A stretch of DNA of 21,994 bases from contig LPNZ01008394.1 in assembly GCA_001655205.1 (NCBI GenBank), positions 1 through 21,994 of the forward strand, in the 5' to 3' direction. Position numbers and translations under genes: made by a program. How positions within the stretch are numbered: the stretch's first letter is position 1; each line of letters opens with the position of its first letter. A model generated the notes under the pieces. That model did no database searches, was not told where the DNA came from, and saw only the letters and a program-made list of their open reading frames with translations. Shown piece after piece: positions 11,201 through 18,969 of the stretch. This DNA is from Lenisia limosa. Its lineage: Eukaryota > Breviatea.

Positions 11201-14200
11201 CTCACCATGGTAATGATGATTGTTTGATTGAACGTAGCCAAAAAGCCTTCGTCATCGAAAATATTGAACAACACGTTGGCAAATCCCAGTCAGTCAGTTC
11301 CTGACCTCTCCGAGGTTAGCATTTTTATCCCTTTTTGCATTTTTGTATAACCGTATCATATTTGTGAGGGCAGTTTTAACCTCTTTGTTATTCTCCAGAA
11401 TGGCATTTGCCGTTGGCTCTTTGGCCTCGGCGTTGTGGCCGAAGGAGGGGGACCAGTTCCTTCGTTCACTGACATTTGGCCGACTATAACGGATGGAACT
11501 CTGCTCTGCAAAATTGTGACAAGATTATGGGTTAGAACAAACAATCACTCAAAACTATTTGTTTATCGTATTATTATTGTTAACTTATCAGGGTACCGTT
11601 TTGGCTATCACACCACCAACAACAGTTGCGGCGCGAAACAGTAACATCAGGAGGGCTCTGAATGTTCTCCGAGGTCAGACTGGTCTTGCCCAGTCACACA
11701 CACGGTTGGAGGAGTGCTTGATAGTAAATTAAGCAAGCGTGTATCAGATAAAAGCTAACATTACATCTTTAGATCCATTGCAGCTATTGAGCGAGGAAAT
11801 AGGGGCGAATGCACCGGACTTCTTCGTAGCCTAATGGCCTTCCACCACAAAATCACACACCCCCATGCAGTAGTTGAAGAAGTGGGCCTACTTTTTATTT
11901 GAAAACCAATCTTGCTGTCACATTGAATATTAACGAAATAGCCCATTTCGACACTCGCCGACCCGCTTCTCTCAAGACAATTGTACGGGCCGCCATCAGG
12001 ATACCCCTCAGCCTCTACAGTCAGCTGGAATTTGGGCAATGTTCATTGTCACTCTTGCCTTTCCATTGGCTTGTTCTCCTTATCCTGAACAGTTCTCATC
12101 TCAAAGAAAAAAAATACTTGCTCTATCTCTACACAGTATTGCAAAACAGAATTTTATTCTCATTAGGAGTTGGAAACGAAGACGGCGGACCCCGTGGACG
12201 ACACAATTGATCCTTATGGTTTGATTGGGCTGATACTTCATGTTACCCACACCATCTTCTTTCCCGTCCTCGTCTCTTTGTTGCTGTTAGATTTCTGGTG
12301 GCAACATGCATCAAAAGCCAGCTGTCTTCGTATAATGTTCCACAGCGCCTTCATCTCGCTATCTGGACCACGCACGAACTATTTCCCCAGCTTTATCCGC
12401 CAAGAAACCAGAAAAGCCAATTGAAGTTGAAAGGGTTGGTGGTTTTTGCCAATTATCAACTTTTTTTTTTTTTCTTATTTTTTTTTTTGCTTCTCTTTGC
12501 TACTGTTTATTGCTATTTACTTTGTCTATTGCATTGTTTTTTTTTCTCTCTTTTTATTGAGGGAGCTATTAAAACGCATCCCAAACCAACCAGGGGCCAG
12601 GAGCAACTAGTCAGAAATAGCAGTAAATATAGGTCTCTCTTATAAAGAACTTGAGCCAGCGCTCACCTTAGGGCGTAAATGTCGGTTCCCGAATAGTGAG
12701 TTCCCAACTTGGTCACGTTGATTAAAACTGCCTTCCTCCCTTCTGCACTCAGGACGCAGCTGTCGAACACGAACTCTCAGAGAACAGGTGGTTTCTTTTC
12801 TGAGTATGAAGAGTAGTTCCTCGGGGGCGCCGAGGAGGTGTAGTGGGGGAGAGGCTCGACCAGGCGTGTTGGTGGGAGAGGTGGTAACAGGTTAAGGAAT
12901 AGGTGGACCAGCACCCTTCGGGACCAGTTTGATTCTTAGTTTCCATAGTTGCACTGGTAACCATGGTAGACAGCATTTTAAAAGGACAAGAAATGTATTT
13001 ATCGAAAAACATTCAGTAAACAGCACTTTTTGAAAGGACAAAAACTGTATTTATCGTAACAATATTCAGTAAAACAAAGATAAAAAAGATACACAGGAGA
13101 GCAGCTGCGGAGTGGACGGGGACGGACTGGAGGGAGGGTGACCTCTTCCGGAGCGGGGCGGTGGGCGGTCTGGGCAGCGGGTAAACAGACTAGAGCGAGG
13201 CGGCGGGATGGTGATTACTTCTGTGGTGACGCGGCGGGTGATCTGGGCACTTGGAGTGCAAACCGTTTTATGGGTTTCACCTATCACATAATAATGTAAT
13301 AGGGATGACATTCAATTGTTGTAAATCGAATAGGTGGAGGTATGAGGGAAAGAAGGGGTAAAGTTAGTAGGGTGAGGGGTGAGGTTGGAAGACAAAGGTG
13401 AGGTTAGTGAGGTGGTGGGAGGTGAGTGAGGTACGTCAGGTACTCCCGGAACGACGGATGTGGGGCCATGGAAGGTCATGATCGGGTGGGTGGTGAGGTT
13501 GCCCGTGATGACCCCCCTNNNNNNNNNNNNNNNNNNNNNNNNNNNNNNNNNNNNNNNNNNNNNNNNNNNNNNNNNNNNNNNNNNNNNNNNNNNNNNNNNN
13601 NNNNNNNNNNNNNNNNNNNNNAGAATTGTAGGTGATGGGGATGGCGAAGGTGACAATGAAGGTGATAGGGAGTACGACAATGGTTGGACAGGTGTTGGCG
13701 AGGGCCCAGGGACCAAGGTGACGATGGAGTCCATGGCGACGGACGGGCTTTCAGGGACCGCAACTGGGAGGGCCAGCCCCCTCCTCCAAGAGGTCACAGC
13801 GGGTTTGCCAGACTCGGAGTGAGTGGTCGAGGAGGGCAATTGGCAGCTTGGCCAGTGCCTTGGAGTCGAGGAGGGATCTCATGTCCTCCTTGAGGCAACG
13901 GCAGATTCCTGCTGCCAGGCCTCCGGTGTGACTGAAAAGGGGGGCTTTATTCCTGGACGAGGGTCTGGTGGTGGCAGGCGAGAAAGGCCAACAGGTGTCG
14001 CGGCAAGCCGAAATGGCTCTCTTCTTGGTCTCCGGAGATGGGATTAGGAGCGCATCCATGACCATGGTCTTGATGGACGGGCCAATTTCCCACCTTAGGT
14101 TGACCATTGTTGAATGTTGGCAAACGGAGATCAGGTGGCGGAGGGATTCCTGGTGTGGAGGAGATGGAGCTGGGCACAGAGGGCAGTGTGGGGAGATGGG

Positions 14201-16413
14201 TGGATAGCGGCCCACCAACGTCTGGTGAGTAAGGAGCCACTGATGATCCGGAGGCGCATGTTCTCCCGTTTCCATGTTGGAGTTCTTCCCAGGCCCTTCT
14301 TCATGTCAGGGGGTAGGGTGTGGTTGGCATAGCACTTTTCGTTCTTGATAGGGTGGGAGATGTGGTCCCTCATTAGGCTCAAATGGAGCCGGTTGCTGTG
14401 AGCTTCCGCTGTCCTGGAAGCGTGACCAAGGCAGAAGGCACTGGTAGTCTGACCTGGGGTCCCTTCTGGTGAGACCTCCGGTGATGATGAGTACAGGATG
14501 AGGGGTCCTTGTGATTCGGTCAGGAGGAAGAGGATGTGTGGTTCCCATACTTCGACCCCTTGACCCGATGTCGCCTTCTTGGCAAGAAGGTCCGCACGGT
14601 TGTTGGTGATGGCTTCGGCACTCTTAGAGGCGGATTGGTGAGCCTTGACCCGCAGGATGGCGGGGAGGCTATCTAGGCTCCTACAAGCCTGGGAAATGAC
14701 CATGAGGATGGCGAAGGCGGCGTTCCTAGGGTGGGGTGACGTAGTCATGGCGTCATTGACGGCGTTCACCATTGCCCTGTTGTCACAGTGGATTGTAACT
14801 AGAGCTATCGGTGGGGCTATTAGGATGGCGTGGAGGACAGCTAGTCCTTCAGTTGCGTATATTGATGCTTCCATATTCGTGGCGTGGATCTTGAAATTTC
14901 AATTTTCAGCTTTGGGATGAATATTCCATATCCTGTTTTCCCGATGTAGTGAAGGAACCGTCCGTGAAAAAGTCAGCCGTTGCTGCTGTGGAGACAATCG
15001 GAATGAGAGGTAGAGGTGAAACAGCATTTTGAAAGGACAAAAAGTATTTATCGTAAAAACTAGCACGCGCCAAATGTCAAAATTTTGGTTCACTATGCTG
15101 AAGATATTTGGAACCTCTGAAAATGTACTAGCCGACTTAGCTCAATTGGGAGAGCGTACGACTGAAGATCGTAAGGTCCCCGGATCGATCCCGGGAGTCG
15201 GCAATTTTTTTATTTCGGTATCGGCAAGAAAACATCGGGTGTCATCAGAGCGGCCTCTGGTGAATCTGTGGCAGAACTCGGCCGCAGCGTCTTGGCTAAG
15301 GGGTTAGAAAGCAAACATTTTACAAGAAGCCATAATAAAAAGATGTATGTGTATGGTTGGCTTTGTTTTTTTTTGTTTTGTTTTGTTATGTTTAATCAGA
15401 TGTTATATGGATGACCCCCCTCAATTTCGTATTTTTTTTATTTTATTTTTTTGACCCTACTTTTTAATTTTCTTGACTAAGCCCTCACAGCCGATTACGG
15501 ACTCATCGTCGCCAAACCCTCAGAGAGGCCCGCACGGCAACCTTAGCGCTATTTCGGCCTTCTACACCCAGGCTGTGACAAATGTAGCCAGTTCAGTGCC
15601 GGCATCGCCCTATCTCCTTGCCAAGGTGGGACTGCATTGTTTTGGATGAACTGAGGGGTTGCTTAGTTCTGCACTTTGTTTACCTTTATAGTGGATGATG
15701 TCAATTGGGGTGCCATTGGATTCTCCGTTTGCTCTTGAACTCTCTAAGGTGTGCCACGGTTATGCTATCTTTGGTACAGCTCTTCTAACAAACATATGGT
15801 ATTGTATAATGCCGAAGATGTAAATCTCTTGTATTTCGGAGAGTATTCCACTTTGGTGTTCGGAGCCTTTTCACACATTAGGTCAAATCGCTGATTGGCG
15901 GCAGCTGGATCCAAACCGCTGCTGAGGCTTTTGGGTTGCAAAAGGGGAACGATGTGTGTGGGATGGAAAGTGCTTTTTTTTATATTGTACTTTTCTTTCA
16001 TTATTTTAATATAATATCATAAACTGACGCTCTAGGTCAAGGAAGCGTTTTCTGAACTTATATACGCCGGGGTTGGGGGGGGGGTGCGCTGTTGCAGTGG
16101 ACCTCAAATCCTATTCATTTTGACTATTTAGCACATTCCTGGGGATACATTTGCCAATTTCAATGGGGCTGTTGCTGGACTGTCTGAGGATATCATCACT
16201 ATTGCACATCCGGTTGGTAATGTTTAACGCCTCTGTTTTGGTTACTTAAAAACCTCACATCAATAGCTCCGGATTGCCCACCGACGAATTGCCGCTGTAC
16301 CCCCCAAGTAATTTCTTATTCTGATGTTGTTTTGAAAAGTTGTAAATTATATGTATAAGTTTGTGCCATATCCATACAGGTCTGTCCAAATGGTTACAAT
16401 CGCAGAGGTGTAG
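5242..16413 (+). CDS. Multi-CH-domain protein, about 44 exons
   Basis: ATG 5242, stop TAG 16411-16413. Main exons: 5242-5344, 5375-5436, 5519-5570, 5615 to gap, 5894-5952, 6078-6116, 6148-6270, to 6579, 6954-6983, 7036-7055, 7231-7276, to 7542, 7702-7772, 7862-7926, 8059-8148, 8461-8515, 8739-8818, 8895-8982, 9069-9178, 9263-9354, 9460-9507, 9568-9658, 9774-9875, 9977-10048, 10183-10233, 10300-10347, 10554-10607, 10692-10757, 10974-11031, 11116-11157, 11238-11314, 11399-11530, 11592-11713, 11773-11881, 11942-12019, 12167-12218, 12391-12434, 15482-15625, 15692-15748, 15882-15953, 16036-16071, 16132-16212, 16267-16307, 16380-16413. It encodes about 1,050 residues. Three CH-like modules (separate entries) are joined by Pro/Ser/Lys/Thr-rich linkers, followed by a helical C-terminus of about 140 residues. 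CH domains bind actin, microtubules or partner proteins, so a cytoskeletal adaptor is inferred. Nearly all junctions keep phase; exceptions are the gap-flanked stretches and the entry to exon 8461-8515. The join across the 3-kb intron is phase 0 on both sides but unproven, so two genes remain possible. Confidence 0.7.
5345..5374 (+). other. 30-nt intron
   Basis: The intron runs from GTAAGC to CCCAG and is 30 nt long. Removing it joins codon 34 plus one base to GCT GAA CAG in frame. A second very short intron (31 nt, 6117-6147) contains TACTAAC, the classical branch-point sequence, just after its GT. Confidence 0.75.
5733..5867. other. Assembly gap (135 N) in CH module 1
   Basis: The gap interrupts an exon that starts at 5615 and is open up to the gap, so part of the first CH-like module is not seen. 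Confidence 0.95.
6271..6500. other. Intron with C-homopolymer and assembly gap (51 N at 6450-6500)
   Basis: An 11-C homopolymer (6439-6449) runs into the gap. The acceptor of the next exon, which is open from 6501, must lie inside the gap. Confidence 0.85.
7277..7468. other. G-homopolymer and assembly gap (175 N at 7294-7468)
   Basis: A run of about 12 G precedes the gap, right after the donor GT at 7277. The next exon is open from the gap edge to 7542. The gap is intronic or in a Pro/Ser-rich linker of the multi-CH protein. Confidence 0.85.
8149..8258. other. G-homopolymer and assembly gap (76 N at 8183-8258)
   Basis: The gap is preceded by about ten G at 8151-8162. The exon before it ends in phase 2, while the best frame of the next exon (8461-8515, EEVKEPCKPQPVSKPPP) needs phase 1. 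A small exon may therefore be hidden in the gap. Confidence 0.7.
8895..9658 (+). other. CH-like module 2 of the multi-CH protein
   Basis: The exons give VVIGWMATLRM (first helix with Trp), then DRTGVLLSRLVNVLERKPV, which closely fits the CH core D-x-x-G-V-L-L-x-R-L-V-N. They continue with VVNVRRGIQHIQGN (the conserved N-[IV]-R-R-G-[IL] helix) and LSAEKIYSNPEDWWKVF, like the closing S-x-E-[DE]-I-x-x-G helix. The order and spacing are those of a single CH domain. Confidence 0.7.
11399..11881 (+). other. CH-like module 3 of the multi-CH protein
   Basis: The segment opens with CRWLFGLGV. It contains ITDGTLLCKIVTRLW (CH core D-G-x-L-L-C-K-[IL]) and NSNIRRALNVLRG (the N-I-R-R-A-L helix), and closes with EESIAAIERGN and LLRSLMAFHH, like the E-x-I-x-x-G-[ND] plus L-L terminal helix. 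It is the clearest of the three modules. Confidence 0.75.
12970..13074 (+). repeat. Two tandem copies of a roughly 50-bp repeat
   Basis: Two adjacent units (12970-13019 and 13020-13074) share CAGCA-TTTT, A/G-AAAGGACAA, TGTATTTATCG and ATTCAGTAAA. A third, partial unit lies at 15021-15060 in the same orientation on the other side of the retroelement remnant. The units probably belong to the element's terminal region or to its target. Confidence 0.8.
13519..13621. other. Assembly gap (103 N) inside the retroelement remnant
   Basis: The gap interrupts the 3' side of the antisense element, within Pro/Ser-rich or untranslated sequence. Confidence 0.95.
13751..13951 (-). pseudogene. C-terminal tail of the retroelement reading frame
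   Basis: Downstream of the zinc knuckle on the minus strand, the same frame stays open to a stop near 13751. It encodes a segment rich in Leu, Ser and Arg (for example RSLLDSKALAKLPIALL). It has no recognisable domain and is best taken as the end of the broken polyprotein. Confidence 0.4.
13751..14970 (-). pseudogene. Decayed non-LTR retrotransposon fragment: RNase H and zinc knuckle
   Basis: Read on the minus strand, the fragment shows the RNase H series in order: FFTDGS (first Asp, about 14956-14970), ATEGLAVLHAI (Glu, about 14850), IHCDNRAMV (second Asp, about 14780), RVKAHQ, and NNRADLLAKKA (last Asp, about 14600). Then comes a Cys-Cys-His-Cys knuckle, C-x2-C-x12-H-x4-C (about 14120-14190), as at the C-terminus of I/Tad/Jockey-type LINE polyproteins. 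The frame breaks at least twice: once between the TDGS and TEG motifs, with a stop near 14905, and once near 14225, between RLRIISGSLLT and the knuckle. No reverse transcriptase or endonuclease domain is present, because the sequence 5' of RNase H ends at a repeat unit. The element is truncated and not functional. It lies antisense in an intron of the multi-CH gene. Confidence 0.75.
15021..15060 (+). repeat. Third copy of the roughly 50-bp repeat
   Basis: ACAGCATTTTGAAAGGACAA and the following AAAGTATTTATCGTAAAAAC match the units at 12970-13074. This copy sits at the truncated 5' side of the antisense element, 70 bp before the tRNA gene. Confidence 0.8.
15131..15203 (+). tRNA. tRNA-Phe (GAA)
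   Basis: The 73-nt gene folds as a full cloverleaf. The acceptor stem is GCCGACT/AGTCGGC, the D arm GCTC/GAGC with loop AATTGGGA, and the anticodon stem TACGA/TCGTA with loop CTGAAGA, giving anticodon GAA (Phe). The T stem is CCCGG/CCGGG with loop ATCGATC, and the discriminator base is A. There is no intron. The A box (TAGCTCAATTGG) matches consensus. The B box reads GGATCGATCC with A in place of the usual T, that is A54 in the T loop, a feature normally seen in eukaryotic initiator tRNA. A T7 run at 15205-15211 is a suitable RNA polymerase III terminator. The gene lies on the sense strand of a 3-kb intron, 70 bp from a repeat copy. Confidence 0.95.
15205..15211 (+). terminator. RNA polymerase III terminator (T run)
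   Basis: Seven T residues follow the tRNA 3' end after one A, the normal stop signal for Pol III. Confidence 0.75.
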
Positions 16414-16679
16414 ATCATCTGACATAGAGTGACTGGGATAAGCCTTGACTGATTTGCTATTATATTTTCCAAGGAAAATCGGTCAAGACTTACAGTGTAT
16501 ACTTTTCTCTAGCTATATCATTTATATTTTGTAGATTTTTTTTTTTTTATATATGATATGAAATTTTCTGGTTTCGACCAAGGTTCCGAAAGAGTTCGGC
16601 ATCATTTTGAAACGGGCAAATGATTTTGATACTGAGAAAAAAAAGGATCAAGTAATCAATAATATCCAGGTTCACACGT
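16414..16679. other. Convergent intergenic region
   Basis: This 266-bp spacer lies between the stop codons of the multi-CH gene (plus) and the RS-rich gene (minus). It holds a T-run (16536-16547) and an ATATATGATATG motif. It contains no clear AATAAA on either strand, so the 3' UTRs may overlap. Confidence 0.6.
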
Positions 16680-18504
16680 CTAGGAGTACATCTCGTTCAG
16701 CAGTTTGCGCATATCTTGGCGGTGTTTGTTCGCAGCCTATGATTTGTGAAAGAAGTTTTTAATAATAAACAGTGACATGATACATGATGTTGAGATTATT
16801 AACACCAACCCACCTTGTTTTTCTTATCAGAAGATTTTGATGCGTGTTTCAACTTAATCTTTCTTCCACTGATTGCCGACCGCACATAATCGCCATGGTC
16901 GCTATCACTGTCGCTGTCATACTAAAAGAAAATTAGGTCCTGTCATACTAAAAAAAAATAGGTCTCACGGACTGAGGCTGCAGGTTACTAATTAAAGGAC
17001 AAGATATCTTTAATAAGAAAGAGTATTTGTTTACAAACATCATAATCCTGACTGATGCGCACCAAAAAAGGAGACAAGTAGCAATATGGTACACATGTTT
17101 TCTTATAGTATATTATATACCCCAAAAACCTTTTTCTTTTTTCTTTTTGCACCATCCTTCTTGGACTTCTTGAAGCATCTGCAGATACAATCAAAGGATA
17201 CCCAAGAAGAAACAATCCATGAAACCGGAAATAACAATCGCTTTGATTAAAAATACGGTGTCTTTCCAATGGTGAAGAGCAGAAAACATCAAAACTATAT
17301 GACACAATTTAGTTACCAGCCATCATACTTGAAAGAGTCTTTAGGAGACGCGCTCTAAAGATACGTAAAAAGATATCAACTTGGAAGTTGAACAAAAAAA
17401 ACTATTAGAGAGAAATAAAATGAGAAAAATTTACTGACTTTCTATTGGTCAGAAAGAAGGAAGAGGGGGAAGGAGAATGCGTTTTAGCCACCCCTCACCC
17501 CCTCCCAGCATACCCTGCTTCTGCTTCTGGAGGGAGAGCGGCGGCGCCGGCGAACGGGCGATCTGAGGTGTTAAACAATATGTATTATGCAAAGTAATAT
17601 TGGTTGGTGTATTGAGAGTATCCCAAATAGTCCATCAAAATCTGAACATTTTGGCGTAAATACTGTTCTTTTGAAATATTTCATATGAGATGATATATAT
17701 ACCAAAATACACAAAACTTACGTTGAAGCAATAATAGAAAGCCTTAATTTACAATTTTCAACATGAAAAGAACCCACAAACCTCGATACCGACCGAGACA
17801 GTGACCAGGAGTGCCGCGATCTTCTCTCTTCGCGTCTGCGTCTTGCAACTACAGGTCAGGTCATGGGCTGGAGAAAGAAAAATCAACCTGGTGATCTCGA
17901 AGGAGAGCGCCGCCTTCTTGGCGGAGAGCTTGAGGGTGTTCTCACTGTCCTTCTCTCACGCCGCCTCTGTGCTGCTGGTGAAGGCGATTTCCTTGACGAG
18001 CGGACGGGGGACTGTGACGGAGACCTCCGTGAACGTCTCTCATGAGACACAGAACGTCTTGGTCTTCTGTCAGCAGGGGAACGCGATGAAAAAGGTGACC
18101 TGGGGAAGATCAAAAGAAAACCACCCAAAATGGACTGGCGGCTTCCTTTGGAATATGAAGAATAAGAATAAGAATAAGAATAAGAATAAGAATAAGAATA
18201 AGAATAAGAATAAATATACAAGGAAATCAATGAAAACGAATTGACAACGAATTCCCACATACCCCGAACGTGACCTTGCCCGCCTTGGCTTCCTGTTTAC
18301 TGGAGTGCGTGACCGTGACCGTCTCATATTTTCCCTGCTGTCCTTTCGAGAGCGCTGAAAGGTCACAAAAAGAACAAACTGGGTACTATGATTACACCCA
18401 CTCTTGCTGGTGATCTGGAGATTCGGCCATTTTTCGCCGGCTGGTTTCTTCTTCTACGATTAGTTGGTGAGGTGCTTCGCTCAGGAGTCCACAGTTCGGA
18501 CGCA
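16680..18504 (-). CDS. Arginine/serine-rich (RS) protein, 5' end unresolved
   Basis: Minus-strand exons in coding order: 18504-18402, 18354-18263, 18099-17888, 17848-17782, 17562-17514, 17354-17329, 17178-17130, 16921-16814, 16736-16680 (stop TAG 16682-16680). All eight junctions keep phase and give about 254 residues. The N-terminal two thirds is RS-type low complexity (RSRSRTPVNRKPRR, RRSPSQSPVRSSRKSP, SPVRRRRRSPSRSRSR), as in splicing-associated SR-related proteins. A Lys-rich patch (KKSKKDGAKRKKKK), an acidic-Ser stretch (YDSDSDSDHGD) and a compact basic C-terminus (RKIKLKHASK, then ANKHRQDMRKLLNEMYS) follow. No RRM or zinc finger is visible. The first exon starts in phase 2, so an upstream exon with the ATG is missing from the model; it should lie between 18505 and 18969. 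A nuclear role in RNA processing is inferred. The specific family is not recognised. Confidence 0.75.
16915..16966 (+). repeat. 26-bp tandem duplication covering a 3' splice site
   Basis: TGTCATACTAAAA with the following AAAATTAGGTCC-type sequence occurs twice at 26-bp spacing (16915-16940 and 16941-16966). On the minus strand each copy carries a T-rich tract, TAG acceptor and TATGACAG, so the acceptor of exon 16921-16814 is duplicated. Confidence 0.85.
18158..18213 (+). repeat. (AAGAAT)n microsatellite, about 9 copies
   Basis: A perfect hexanucleotide repeat of 56 bases lies in the intron between RS-gene exons 18354-18263 and 18099-17888. On the transcribed minus strand it reads (ATTCTT)n and adds a long pyrimidine-rich stretch upstream of the acceptor at 18100. 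Confidence 0.95.
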
Positions 18505-18969
18505 CTAAAGGTCAGATTTGGGGGAATAAAAAATTTCCATACTGTCGTCCCATTCTGCGTTAAATTTCCTTTAATATGGCTAAACTCTCTAATAGTAAGC
18601 GAAAGGTTCCACTGGAGGCGTAGAGAGAGGGGAAAGATATCTCTGACAGTATTTTTGCGTGATTTTTACTACAACAATTTCTACAAACTAACCATAAAGA
18701 CTACTATGCATTAAAAGAACCAAAAAAGAAAGAATTGGAGATTTTTCATTACTAACTTTAAAAATAACCACCCATGTTAAATAGCTATAAAAATCCAATT
18801 TTCCAAAACGCATGGAAGCAATCAAAATGCAAAACACCAATATATAGGATTGCTGTCTTCAAGTAATTACGATTAATTAAATTCGTAGGATACAGTCCAG
18901 TTTTTGAAGCTTATTAATGAGAACAACTGTTTTGTTGTCTGGAAAACCGTTCTTCAATCTTCCTTGATA
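18505..18969. promoter_or_regulatory. Divergent intergenic/5' region between RS gene and CENP-N-like gene
   Basis: These 465 bases separate two divergently transcribed genes. They must contain the unresolved first exon of the RS gene (minus) and the start region of the CENP-N-like gene (plus). The sequence is A/T-rich and no convincing core promoter motif is visible. A shared bidirectional promoter is an inference from layout only. Confidence 0.4.

Larger units (their letters stand above)
12435..15481 (+). other. About 3-kb intron of the multi-CH gene with nested retroelement and tRNA
   Basis: The donor GTTGGT follows 12434 and the acceptor CTAAG ends at 15481. Both flanking exons are in phase 0 and open. 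Contents: pyrimidine-rich sequence 12450-12560; unassigned sequence 12600-12969; two repeat units 12970-13074; GA-rich plus strand (pyrimidine-rich on the minus strand) 13325-13440; gap 13519-13621; antisense retroelement remnant to about 15000; third repeat unit 15021-15060; tRNA-Phe 15131-15203. It is 50-100 times longer than most introns here, which fits growth by insertion. Confidence 0.65.

Noticed and set aside
12749-13012. Minus-strand open frame next to the 50-bp repeats
   Set aside because: No recognisable domain, and it covers repeat units; probably chance.
13312-13839. Pro/Ser-rich minus-strand open frame
   Set aside because: It overlaps the retroelement remnant in another frame and a gap; the composition reflects a pyrimidine-rich strand, not a domain.
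12970-15060. LTR retrotransposon or Penelope-like element
   Set aside because: The flanking repeats are only about 50 bp and lack LTR-type TG...CA ends; no integrase, protease or GIY-YIG motif is seen, and the RNase H plus Cys-Cys-His-Cys tail fits a LINE better.
15029-15307. Plus-strand open frame across the tRNA region
   Set aside because: Its middle is simply the translated tRNA-Phe gene, a common false ORF.
12435-15481. Two separate genes instead of one across the big intron
   Set aside because: No stop with a 3' end before it and no ATG start after it are needed; phases match at 12434/15482. Kept as one gene, with the caveat stated.
17311-17354. Exon end at the GTAACT donor near 17315 in the RS gene
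   Set aside because: Joining it to the next exon creates an in-frame TGA; the donor GTATGA at 17328 keeps the frame open.
18100-18260. Apparent Ser-Tyr repeat protein on the minus strand
   Set aside because: It is translation of the intronic (ATTCTT)n microsatellite between two RS exons.
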